From Marinomonas aquiplantarum (GTDB lineage Bacteria > Pseudomonadota > Gammaproteobacteria > Pseudomonadales > Marinomonadaceae), in assembly GCF_003314975.1 (NCBI RefSeq), contig NZ_QNRF01000004.1, positions 310,001-374,000 of the forward strand: a stretch of 64,000 nt of DNA, written 5' to 3'. The notes beneath the pieces are model-generated. The model saw nothing but the letters and a program-made list of their open reading frames with translations, was not told the origin of the DNA and ran no database searches. The position numbers and the translations under genes are program-made. Shown here piece after piece: positions 8,117-15,348 of the stretch. Every line of letters begins with the position of its first letter. The stretch's first letter is position 1.

Positions 8117-9319
8117 ATGTCTATCAAAAATGTTGAAATCCCTTACGGTGCTTATTGGAGCACACCTTTTACCAAATGGCAGGGTTCTCTACAGCATCTG
8201 CACTCCATGAAATTTGCAGCACATGTGACCAAGCAGGAGTTGGCTAAACGCGACATTGATCCCACTGTATTTGACTCAGGTGTGTTGGGGATGACCATTA
8301 ACCAATACCAATCTTTTAATGGTGCGCCTTGGCCTTTGTATGATGTTGGTGCGGTGAATACGGCCGGACATGCAGTGAATCAGGTATGTGCGACCAGTGC
8401 GCGGGGGTTATTTGCTGCCGCATCGGAAATTGTCTGTGGTATGGCCAATGTATCTTTATTAATGACGGCTGATCGTTGTTCGAATGGGCCGCATATATAT
8501 TATCCGAATGCCAAAGGGCCTGCGGGCGCATCGGAAGATCAGGTTACTTACAACATGATGAATGATTGTGTTGGCGGCCACTCTATGATGCAAACCGGGG
8601 AAAATGTGGCGAAGCGTTTCGACATTACCCGTGAAGAATTGGATGCCGTCACTTTTCGACGTTACGAGCAGTATCAAGATGCTCTTAAAGACGATCAGGC
8701 GTTCCAAAAACGTTATATGACTTTGCCGTTATCAGTGCCGACGGCGAACTTCAAAAAAGAAGAGACGGTTGTCTATGGTGATGAAGGGGTCTTCCCAACC
8801 ACCTTAGAAGGTCTGCAGAAGTTAAAATCCATTCAAGAAGGTGGGGTGATTACCTTTGGTAATCAAACACACCCGGCAGACGGTAATGCTTCGGCGATTT
8901 TATGCCGTTCTGAGGAGGTCGCGAGTTTAACGGCGCGCCCAGAAATAAAAATTGAAGTGCTAGGCTTTGGTCAAGCTCGAGATGATCTGGCTTATATGCC
9001 GGCTGCACCAATTGAGGCTGCAAAGCGAGCGCTTGCTGTGGCCGGTGTCGATATTAAAGACATTAAAGCCATCAAGACTCACAACCCATTTGCCGTCAAC
9101 GATGTGGCGTTAGCGAAAGCGATGGATTTGGATGTGATGGCCATGAATAACTACGGTTGTTCTCTGATTTGGGGACACCCTCAAGGGCCAACTGGCATGC
9201 GTGCTGTGATTGAGCTGATTGAAGAGCTGGTTATTACGGGTGGCGGCTATGGTCTATTCACTGGTTGTGCCGCGGGTGACACTGGCATGGCGGTGGTTAT
9301 TAAAGTGTCGGACCGTTAA
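8117..9319 (+). CDS. Thiolase-family acyltransferase with a variant active site
   Basis: A 400-residue thiolase fold protein. The nucleophilic cysteine is Cys91 (NQVCATSARG). The His loop is GHPQGPTG with His354. The second catalytic cysteine is Cys384 (TGCAAGDTG). The usual NEAFA motif is replaced by THNPFAVND (His322-Asn323), and the C-terminal motif CxGGG is CAAGD. These variants resemble the SCP2/aromatic-acid branch of thiolases rather than housekeeping acetoacetyl-CoA thiolases. It is expressed with the CoA-transferase (28 bp gap) and ended by a terminator. It would cleave the 3-ketoacyl-CoA of the pathway to acetyl-CoA and a shortened acyl-CoA. Substrate assignment is inferred from neighbours. 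Confidence 0.85.
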   Translation: MSIKNVEIPYGAYWSTPFTKWQGSLQHLHSMKFAAHVTKQELAKRDIDPTVFDSGVLGMTINQYQSFNGAPWPLYDVGAVNTAGHAVNQVCATSARGLFAAASEIVCGMANVSLLMTADRCSNGPHIYYPNAKGPAGASEDQVTYNMMNDCVGGHSMMQTGENVAKRFDITREELDAVTFRRYEQYQDALKDDQAFQKRYMTLPLSVPTANFKKEETVVYGDEGVFPTTLEGLQKLKSIQEGGVITFGNQTHPADGNASAILCRSEEVASLTARPEIKIEVLGFGQARDDLAYMPAAPIEAAKRALAVAGVDIKDIKAIKTHNPFAVNDVALAKAMDLDVMAMNNYGCSLIWGHPQGPTGMRAVIELIEELVITGGGYGLFTGCAAGDTGMAVVIKVSDR

Positions 9320-9334
9320 AGAATGGTGTTGTGG

Positions 9335-9362
9335 CCGTGGGCTTAGGCTCACGGTTTTTTTT
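9335..9362 (+). terminator. Rho-independent terminator after the CoA-transferase/thiolase operon
   Basis: CCGTG/CACGG stem extended by an inner GC pair, followed by eight T. It separates the CoA-transferase/thiolase transcript from the crotonase operon, which has its own promoter about 40 bases further on. Confidence 0.85.
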
Positions 9363-9400
9363 ACACTAAAAAATATTGTTTTTAAATATAATAGTTTATT

Positions 9401-9430
9401 TTGACATTTGTTTAGTTACTAAACTATTAT
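9401..9430 (+). promoter_or_regulatory. Sigma70-type promoter with a palindromic operator in its spacer
   Basis: TTGACA (9401-9406, a perfect -35) and TATTAT (9425-9430, a -10) are separated by 18 bp. The spacer holds a 15-bp perfect inverted repeat, GTTTAGT-T-ACTAAAC (9410-9424). The right half extends to ACTAAACTAT, which recurs upstream of marR at 3248-3257. A reversed half-site, ATAGTTTA, lies just before the -35 (9391-9398). A repressor bound here would block RNA polymerase, so this fits control of the crotonase operon by the local MarR protein. The promoter call is direct from sequence; the regulator is inferred. Confidence 0.7.
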
Positions 9431-9507
9431 CGAGTAAATGACGTCAAGGGTGCGTTTTAGTGTTGAGCTTGGCGCTTGGCCCATAAACATAAAAATAGAG
9501 GCTTCAC

Positions 9508-10269
9508 ATGGTAACTTATGAATTTATTAACTTCTCTGTAGAGAATGGCATTGGGCATTTAGAGCTGAATCGTCCTGAAAAGAAAAACGCGATCAATGAT
9601 AGCCTTTGTCTTGAAATCGAACATGTTTTTTTAAACCTTTCTGATGACGTCAATGTCATCGTTTTGTCTGGTAATGGTCCTGAGTTTTGCTCGGGTCTTG
9701 ATCTGCGCGAGCATAAAGCTCGTGAACCCTTTGAAGTGGTTAAACACTCACAAATGTGGCATCGCGTATTTGGTCATATTCGTGACTCTGGCACACCGGT
9801 TGTCGCAGCGATGCATGGTGCGGTGATTGGCGGTGGTTTGGAACTTGCCATTTGTGCCCATGTTCGTGTCACAGAAGAAAACACCTTCTATCGTTTGCCA
9901 GAAGGGAAACACGGTATCTTTGTCGGTGGTGGTGCTTCGGTGAATGTGGCCAATGTGATTGGTGCGAGTCGTATGACAGAAATGATGTTAACAGGCCGTG
10001 ATGTGGATGCCGAAGAAGGTCACCGTATCGGTTTAGGCCATTATGTGATGCCAACTGGTGAAGCGTTAAATAAAGCCTTTGAGATAGCCGAAGGTATTAA
10101 TAAGAACTCCAAATACTCCAACTGGGCGATGACAACGGGTCTCAGTCGTATCAATAACATGTCAGGTCAAGAAGGCCTGTACACAGAATCACTCATCTGC
10201 GGTATTACGCAAACCAGTGAAGAGGTAAAAGCCCGTATTGATGCTTTTTTGAACCGTAAAAAATCCTAA
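9508..10269 (+). CDS. Enoyl-CoA hydratase/isomerase (crotonase) family protein
   Basis: A 253-residue crotonase. It has LELNRPEKKNAIND near the N-terminus, the oxyanion-hole segments CSGLDLRE and GAVIGGGLELA, and PEGKHGIFVGGG. Two glutamates occupy the catalytic positions, Glu112 (GGGLELA) and Glu132 (LPEG). Their 20-residue spacing is the same as Glu144/Glu164 of classical enoyl-CoA hydratase. The feruloyl-CoA hydratase-lyase HCHL has Ser in place of the first Glu, so this protein looks like a true hydratase rather than an aldehyde-producing lyase. It is the first gene of the operon with the SDR dehydrogenase and CoA ligase. The ribosome binding site is weak (AGAGGC, 10 bases upstream). Confidence 0.88.
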   Translation: MVTYEFINFSVENGIGHLELNRPEKKNAINDSLCLEIEHVFLNLSDDVNVIVLSGNGPEFCSGLDLREHKAREPFEVVKHSQMWHRVFGHIRDSGTPVVAAMHGAVIGGGLELAICAHVRVTEENTFYRLPEGKHGIFVGGGASVNVANVIGASRMTEMMLTGRDVDAEEGHRIGLGHYVMPTGEALNKAFEIAEGINKNSKYSNWAMTTGLSRINNMSGQEGLYTESLICGITQTSEEVKARIDAFLNRKKS

Positions 10270-10315
10270 GCCATGATTTTTTCTCAGAACAAAAACAAGA
10301 TTCAGGAGTTATAGT

Positions 10316-11083
10316 ATGCAAATTCAAGGTAAACACTTCATTGTCACAGGTTCGGCATCAGGGATTGGCGAAGCCGTTGCGCGTCGATTGCATGGCTTAG
10401 GTGCCAGCGTCACCTTGGCGGATGTGAATGAAACAGGTTTGGCTCGTGTGAAAGCGGACTTGGGTGAGCGAGTACAAGCTTGCATGACAGATATTGTTGA
10501 TGAAGCGTCGGTACAGAAGACGGTTGATCAAGCCGTAGCCGAATTTGGTGCCATTGATGGTTTGATCAATTGTGCCGGTATTCCTGGTGCTGAGCGTGTC
10601 GTTGGACGAGAAGGCCCGCACAAACTGGCCAGTTTCCAGCGTGCCGTTTCGGTCAACCTTATTGGCACATTCAACATGATTCGTTTAGTCGCGGATAAAA
10701 TGCAGCACAATGAGCAAGCGGATAACCTAGAGCGCGGCGTGATTATTAATACAGCATCGGTGGCGGCATTTGACGGGCAGATTGGTCAAGCAGGCTATGC
10801 AGCGTCAAAAGGTGGTGTTTGTGCGATGACTCTACCGATAGCGCGCGAATTAGCTCGTTTTGGTATTCGTGTTATGACGATTGCCCCAGGTTTATTTAAA
10901 ACCCCAATGATGGATGTGTTACCAGAAGAAGTGCAGAAGTCGTTAGGAGAAGCCGTGCCATTCCCACCGCGTTTAGGGGAGCCAGATGAATATGCAGGTT
11001 TAGCTCAGCACATTATTGAAAACAGCATGTTGAATGGCGAAGTGATTCGCTTGGACGGTGCCATTCGAATGGCTGCCAAATAA
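10316..11083 (+). CDS. SDR-family 3-hydroxyacyl-CoA dehydrogenase (HSD10/type II-like)
   Basis: A 255-residue classical short-chain dehydrogenase. It has the NAD-binding GSASGIGE motif (residues 12-19), Asp in the second-strand acceptor position (LADVNE, indicating NAD+ preference), INCAG, an NTASVA active-site serine strand, and the catalytic YAASK with Tyr161. The overall pattern, including the insertion before the active-site strand ([16 protein letters not shown]) and the AIRMAAK tail, matches type II 3-hydroxyacyl-CoA dehydrogenases such as HSD17B10. In this operon it would oxidise the 3-hydroxyacyl-CoA made by the crotonase. AGGAG lies about 7 bases before the start. Confidence 0.88.
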   Translation: MQIQGKHFIVTGSASGIGEAVARRLHGLGASVTLADVNETGLARVKADLGERVQACMTDIVDEASVQKTVDQAVAEFGAIDGLINCAGIPGAERVVGREGPHKLASFQRAVSVNLIGTFNMIRLVADKMQHNEQADNLERGVIINTASVAAFDGQIGQAGYAASKGGVCAMTLPIARELARFGIRVMTIAPGLFKTPMMDVLPEEVQKSLGEAVPFPPRLGEPDEYAGLAQHIIENSMLNGEVIRLDGAIRMAAK

Positions 11084-11090
11084 TAGGCGG

Positions 11091-11137
11091 CTCGGCTCAA
11101 TGCTTAGTATTTGATAACGCAAGCTTGAGCCTCCGAG
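11091..11137 (+). repeat. Intercistronic hairpin between SDR and CoA-ligase genes
   Basis: Paired arms CTCGG/CCGAG, CTCA/TGAG and GCTT/AAGC around a 15-base loop, in the 151-bp gap between the dehydrogenase and ligase genes. No T-tract follows, so it is more likely an mRNA-processing or stability element than a terminator. Confidence 0.4.
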
Positions 11138-11234
11138 AGAATAACAATAATAGCGTTAGTGACGACGTCATTAATGACTCAAAAACACAACTTAAGCCAC
11201 ACAAAAACAAACAAAGTGGTTTTAGGAGCAGAAC

Positions 11235-13088
11235 ATGAGTGTTGGATTTCATCCTATTAAAGTAGTGGCCCATCCGATTGAGGTAATCAAACAGGATGAT
11301 GGTGTGCAGATTATTAATAGTCAAAAGCCATTAGATGCTTTTGCTCGATGCTGGACAGATCAGTTGGAATATTGGGCGACAGAAGCCCCTGATCGTGTGT
11401 TTGTCGCCCAACGAGATGAGCAGGGCGAGTGGGATGAAATTACCTACTCTGAAGCCGTGACGCGAGCACGCCGTATTGCTTCTTGGTTACTGACTCAGCC
11501 TGTGTCCACGGAACGTCCGATTGTCTTCTTGTGTGGTAACAGTGCAGAGCATTTGATGTTGGCGTTGGCTGGCATGTATGTGGGCATTGCGCACTCACCT
11601 TTGTCACCTGCTTACTCCTTGATCGCTACGGATTACGCCAAGTTACAAGGCATTATGGACATTTTAACCCCTGGGTTAATCGTGGTAGATGAACTGGCAC
11701 CTTATGAAAAAGCCATCAAAGCAGTGTGTCGAGATGAGCAAACGCCGGTCATGGTGATTAAGGGGGATACTCAGGCGCAGCAAATCGCAAACCCAACCAT
11801 GTCTTATGAGGCGTGTTTAACTCTGCCGATCTCAGAACAAGTAGATGTGGAAAATGCCAAGGTCAATGGTGATACTGTGGCCAAGATCTTATTTACCTCT
11901 GGTACCACAGGTATGCCAAAAGGGGTCATCAACACGCAACGAATGATTTGTGCGAACCAAGTGATGATTCATCAAGTGATGCAATTTCTCAAAGATCAGC
12001 CGCCAATTATGGTGGATTGGCTACCTTGGAATCATACTTTTGGAGGCAATCATAATGTTGGTATTGCCTTGTATAACGGTGGCAGCTTGTATCTTGATGA
12101 TGGTAAGCCAACGGAAAAACTATTCGATAAAACGTTGAAAAACTTAGCTGAGATCTCGCCAACTGTGTATTTCAATGTGCCAAAAGGCTTTGAATTGTTA
12201 GTGAAAAAGCTCAAGGAAGATGATGAGTTTGCGAAGAAATTCTTTTCACGTTTGCAGTTTACCTTTTTCGCTGCCGCAGGGTTAGCGCAGCATATTTGGG
12301 ATGATTTGGATGCTTTGGCTATTCAGTATACCGGCAAGAAAATCCCTATGCTAACGGGACTGGGCTGTACTGAAACCGCACCTTCTGCCACTTTTGCTTC
12401 CGTAGAAGAGTCCACCTCTGGGGTGATTGGTGTACCAGCGCCTGGTGTGTCCATTAAACTGGTGCCAAACGAAGGCAAGTTAGAAGCGCGAGTCAAAGCG
12501 GTTACGGTTATGCCAGGTTACTGGCGTCAGCCTGAATTGACCACCAAGGCCTTTGACGAAGACGGTTACTACTGCTTAGGCGATGCCTTTGCTTACCTTG
12601 ATGAACAAGCGCCGCAGCGCGGCTTCCGTTTTGATGGGCGAGTCTCTGAAGACTTTAAGCTCGACAGCGGTACTTGGGTCAGTGCGGGAACCTTGCGAGC
12701 TAAGTTCATCAGTGCGTTAGCGCCGTTTGCCCAAGACGTTGTGTTGTGTGGTACGAACCGTGGTTATATTACCGCAATGGTGTTTCCGGATTGGGCCCAT
12801 TGCAAAGCCATCTTGCCTCATGATTTGGTTGAAACGAATGAAGAAGTGATTGCGCATGATGCGGTTCGACAAGCCTTTAAAGACAAGCTAGTGGAGTGTG
12901 CAAAACACAATACTGGCAGCTCGACCTTAGTAAAACGAATCATTTTACAAGCGGCACCACCGAGCATCGACGCACACGAAGTCACAGATAAAGGCTCTTT
13001 GAATCAACGCGCGGTGCAAACCAATCGTCAAGATCAAGTGGAACTCTTGTATCAAGAGCCAATCGCGCCACAAGTTATTAGCCTTTAA
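11235..13088 (+). CDS. fcs: Feruloyl-CoA synthase-like acyl-CoA ligase
   Basis: A 617-residue ANL-superfamily AMP-forming ligase. The ATP/AMP motif is LFTSGTTGMPKG (about residues 222-233). DWLPWNHTFGGNHNVG, GLGCTETAP, and the C-terminal hinge RFDGRVSEDFKL followed by GTWVSAGTLR are characteristic of the feruloyl-CoA synthase branch, as is the start with FARCWTDQLEYWA. The reaction is substrate acid + ATP + CoA to acyl-CoA + AMP + PPi. Feruloyl-CoA synthases activate hydroxycinnamates, and no vanillin dehydrogenase gene accompanies it here. The exact acid (ferulate, coumarate, caffeate or a relative) is not determined. AGGAG precedes the ATG. Confidence 0.85.
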   Translation: MSVGFHPIKVVAHPIEVIKQDDGVQIINSQKPLDAFARCWTDQLEYWATEAPDRVFVAQRDEQGEWDEITYSEAVTRARRIASWLLTQPVSTERPIVFLCGNSAEHLMLALAGMYVGIAHSPLSPAYSLIATDYAKLQGIMDILTPGLIVVDELAPYEKAIKAVCRDEQTPVMVIKGDTQAQQIANPTMSYEACLTLPISEQVDVENAKVNGDTVAKILFTSGTTGMPKGVINTQRMICANQVMIHQVMQFLKDQPPIMVDWLPWNHTFGGNHNVGIALYNGGSLYLDDGKPTEKLFDKTLKNLAEISPTVYFNVPKGFELLVKKLKEDDEFAKKFFSRLQFTFFAAAGLAQHIWDDLDALAIQYTGKKIPMLTGLGCTETAPSATFASVEESTSGVIGVPAPGVSIKLVPNEGKLEARVKAVTVMPGYWRQPELTTKAFDEDGYYCLGDAFAYLDEQAPQRGFRFDGRVSEDFKLDSGTWVSAGTLRAKFISALAPFAQDVVLCGTNRGYITAMVFPDWAHCKAILPHDLVETNEEVIAHDAVRQAFKDKLVECAKHNTGSSTLVKRIILQAAPPSIDAHEVTDKGSLNQRAVQTNRQDQVELLYQEPIAPQVISL

Positions 13089-13089
13089 A

Positions 13090-13500
13090 ATGTTTACGCA
13101 TCAGCGAGAACTGCGCATTGAATGGGGCGATTGTGACCCAGCGGATATCGTCTTTTATCCGCGCTACTTCGCCTTCTTTGATGCTTCTACGGGGGCATTA
13201 TTTGAGGCCATGGGATGTTCTTTAAGAGACGTTCGGAGACAAGCGAATCAGGTTGGCTTTCCTATGGTAGATACTCGTTCGCAGTTTTATAAACCTTCTA
13301 AATATGGCGACATCGTGCTTATCGAAAGCCAAATTAGCGAAGTTGGGCACGCCAGTTTTGGTATCCAGCATCGTTTGTTTAATGACGGCAAGTTGGCGGT
13401 TGAGTGCTCTGAAAAACGGGTTTGGGCAGGTCTGAATGAGCAAGGTGAATTAAAGGCACAAGCGATTCCTGATAGTGTCCGCAAGCGTATGCTAGCTTAG
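13090..13500 (+). CDS. 4-hydroxybenzoyl-CoA thioesterase-type hotdog hydrolase
   Basis: A 136-residue single-domain hotdog thioesterase. WGDCDPADIVFYPRYF (residues 12-27) matches the signature of Pseudomonas 4-hydroxybenzoyl-CoA thioesterase, with the catalytic aspartate at Asp16. The ATG follows the ligase stop after a single base and has no ribosome binding site of its own, so translation is coupled. In the proposed pathway it would hydrolyse the aroyl-CoA left after thiolysis and release a hydroxybenzoate. A more general acyl-CoA thioesterase role (YbgC-like) is possible but less likely in this setting. Confidence 0.85.
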   Translation: MFTHQRELRIEWGDCDPADIVFYPRYFAFFDASTGALFEAMGCSLRDVRRQANQVGFPMVDTRSQFYKPSKYGDIVLIESQISEVGHASFGIQHRLFNDGKLAVECSEKRVWAGLNEQGELKAQAIPDSVRKRMLA

Positions 13501-13517
13501 TGCATCAAGTGATTAGT

Positions 13518-13547
13518 AAAAGGCCGAATTGTTATTCGGCCTTTTTT
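13518..13547. terminator. Bidirectional terminator between the thioesterase gene and a small minus-strand gene
   Basis: GGCCGAAT/ATTCGGCC perfect 8-bp stem with a TGTT loop, extended by flanking A/T pairs. Six T follow on the plus strand. On the minus strand the tail is TTTTACTAA, which serves the 40-residue gene ending at 13552. Confidence 0.88.
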
Positions 13548-13551
13548 GTAT

Positions 13552-13674
13552 TTATTCTGAGCGAGTTTGGACACACAACTCAATAATGCGTTTGCCGCTG
13601 ATTAATACAAAGCTTCCAACCGTAATGGCAAGTGCAGTTAGATGGAAAACATCGTCTAGTAAAAGCATATCCAT
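13552..13674 (-). CDS. Small single-pass membrane protein, 40 residues, unknown function
   Basis: A short frame between the thioesterase and trkH. It starts at ATG 13674 with a strong GAGGAG ribosome binding site 6 bases upstream and ends 5 bases before a terminator that works in this direction. The product begins MDMLLLDDVFHLTALAITVG and ends KRIIELCVQTRSE. It has one hydrophobic segment (about residues 10-28) followed by a basic patch, so N-out/C-in orientation is likely. I do not recognise a family. It is divergent from trkH (199 bp apart). Good translation signals, a terminator and membrane character argue for a real gene, but length alone cannot exclude chance. Confidence 0.6.
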   Translation of the reverse strand: MDMLLLDDVFHLTALAITVGSFVLISGKRIIELCVQTRSE

Positions 13675-13873
13675 ATTTTGCTCCTCAGTGAGTGTTACCC
13701 ATCAATAAAGCACATTCACTTGGTGTCGTCCATATTTTTTGCACTTTTTTGGTTTTTTAATCCTGTAATTTGCGCAATTGCTTTACGCCTTCTGTAGAGT
13801 CCATTGGGTGATTCCCTTATAGTTATTCAACTTCCTTTTGTCTTTGACCTCATTGCTTGGGGCTGCTGTCTAA

Positions 13874-15328
13874 ATGATTCGTCTGCTATTGATTATCCGC
13901 TTATTAACCATGCCCTGTTTATGGATGAGTCTGGTGCAGTTTGTGTTTGCAGAACTGTCGTTTATGTTTTTCAAGGATAGGGTGGGCGAGGCTTTTTTTG
14001 TACCGGCTTTGACAACCTTTGCCTTTGCACTGCCACTCTTGTTTGCCTTTAAAAAATACCCCTTGCCTTCTGTCAATGTAAGAGAAGCTATGTTGTTTGC
14101 GTCATTAACTTGGCTCACAGTGGGGATGTTAGGCGCGATTCCAATTATCAATGTGACTCATGTGTCTTTTACCGATGGGGTATTTGAATCCATTAGTGCT
14201 TTGACCACGACGGGGGCAACCATCTTATCGGGTCTGGATGATATGCCACCAAGCTTTTTGATGTATCGCCAATTCTTACAGTGGATGGGAGGCTTGGGAG
14301 TGGTGATCTTTGTGGTCGCTATTTTACCTATGTTGAATATTGGTGGTATGCGTTTATTAAAAGCCGAAACGCCTGGGCCAATTAAAGACGAAAAGCTGTC
14401 TCCTAGAGTCTCCAGTACCACTCGCTATCTGTGGATGGTGTATTTGGCTATTACGGTGCTGTGCGCCATTGCTTACTATTTAGCTGGCATGTCTTTATTT
14501 GATGCCATTGGACACAGTTTCACCACCGTCTCGACAGGTGGTTTTTCAACCCATGATGCCAGTATGGGCTATTTTGATAGCCGTTTGATCTTGTGGATTT
14601 GTAACCTCTTTATGGTGTTGGGCGCGATCAATTTTGCCTTGCATTACCGTGTTTATATTGCACGTAGCATTAAGCTGTATTGGCAAGATGAGGAAACTCA
14701 TGGTTTTGTGTGGGTCATTACCCTAGTGGCTTTATTATTGGGGCTATTTTTATTGCAAAGTCGGTCAGAAGAAGGCGTTTGGAATGCTATCACGCAAGCT
14801 TTCTTTCACGTCATTTCCTTTATCACCAGTACTGGTTTTGCCGCTACTGATTTTGGCGCTTGGCCTGCGGTGACGTCTATTGTGCTGATTTTTGTGGGCT
14901 ACATAGGTGGTTGCGCAGGTTCGACGGCTGGCGGTAATAAAGTCATTCGTAACATCATTTCGCTAAAGTCCATTAGTATGGAAGTGAAGCGCCTTGTACA
15001 CCCTAATGGCGTGTTTACCATGAAGTTTCAAGGACGCAGAATTAGTGATGATGTGCGTCATTCTGTGATGGGGTTTATGTGTGTGGCGGCCATTATCACG
15101 GTAATCTTTACGTTATTATTGATGGCGACGGGCATGAGTTTTATGGCGTCGCTAAGTGCCACTGCTGCTTGCTTAAATGTGCTTGGGCCAGGCTTTGCTG
15201 AATTGGGTAATAACTTTGCGCCTTTAAGCGACACAGGAACCTGGCTAATGAGCTTTGCCATGATTCTTGGTCGCTTAGAGTATTTCACCGTGCTGGTGTT
15301 GTTTTTACCCGCACTGTGGCGTCATTAA
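13874..15328 (+). CDS. trkH: TrkH-family potassium uptake protein
   Basis: A 484-residue inner-membrane K+ channel/transporter subunit made of four M1-P-M2 repeats. The selectivity-filter segments are visible in order: LTTTGATILSG (about 112), STGGFSTHD (about 218), SFITSTGFAATDF (about 314) and CLNVLGPGFAE (about 433). GGCAGSTAGGNKVIRN lies between the third and fourth. Length matches E. coli TrkH/TrkG (483-485). It needs the NAD-binding TrkA subunit, which is not in this window. The gene stands alone, convergent with the ydeP-like gene after 20 bp. Confidence 0.93.
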   Translation: MIRLLLIIRLLTMPCLWMSLVQFVFAELSFMFFKDRVGEAFFVPALTTFAFALPLLFAFKKYPLPSVNVREAMLFASLTWLTVGMLGAIPIINVTHVSFTDGVFESISALTTTGATILSGLDDMPPSFLMYRQFLQWMGGLGVVIFVVAILPMLNIGGMRLLKAETPGPIKDEKLSPRVSSTTRYLWMVYLAITVLCAIAYYLAGMSLFDAIGHSFTTVSTGGFSTHDASMGYFDSRLILWICNLFMVLGAINFALHYRVYIARSIKLYWQDEETHGFVWVITLVALLLGLFLLQSRSEEGVWNAITQAFFHVISFITSTGFAATDFGAWPAVTSIVLIFVGYIGGCAGSTAGGNKVIRNIISLKSISMEVKRLVHPNGVFTMKFQGRRISDDVRHSVMGFMCVAAIITVIFTLLLMATGMSFMASLSATAACLNVLGPGFAELGNNFAPLSDTGTWLMSFAMILGRLEYFTVLVLFLPALWRH

Positions 15329-15348
15329 CACATTTGCTGGTGCGAACA

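Noticed and set aside
9508..10269. Annotation as feruloyl-CoA hydratase-lyase (vanillin-forming)
   Set aside because: Two catalytic glutamates are present at hydratase spacing, and no vanillin dehydrogenase gene accompanies it.
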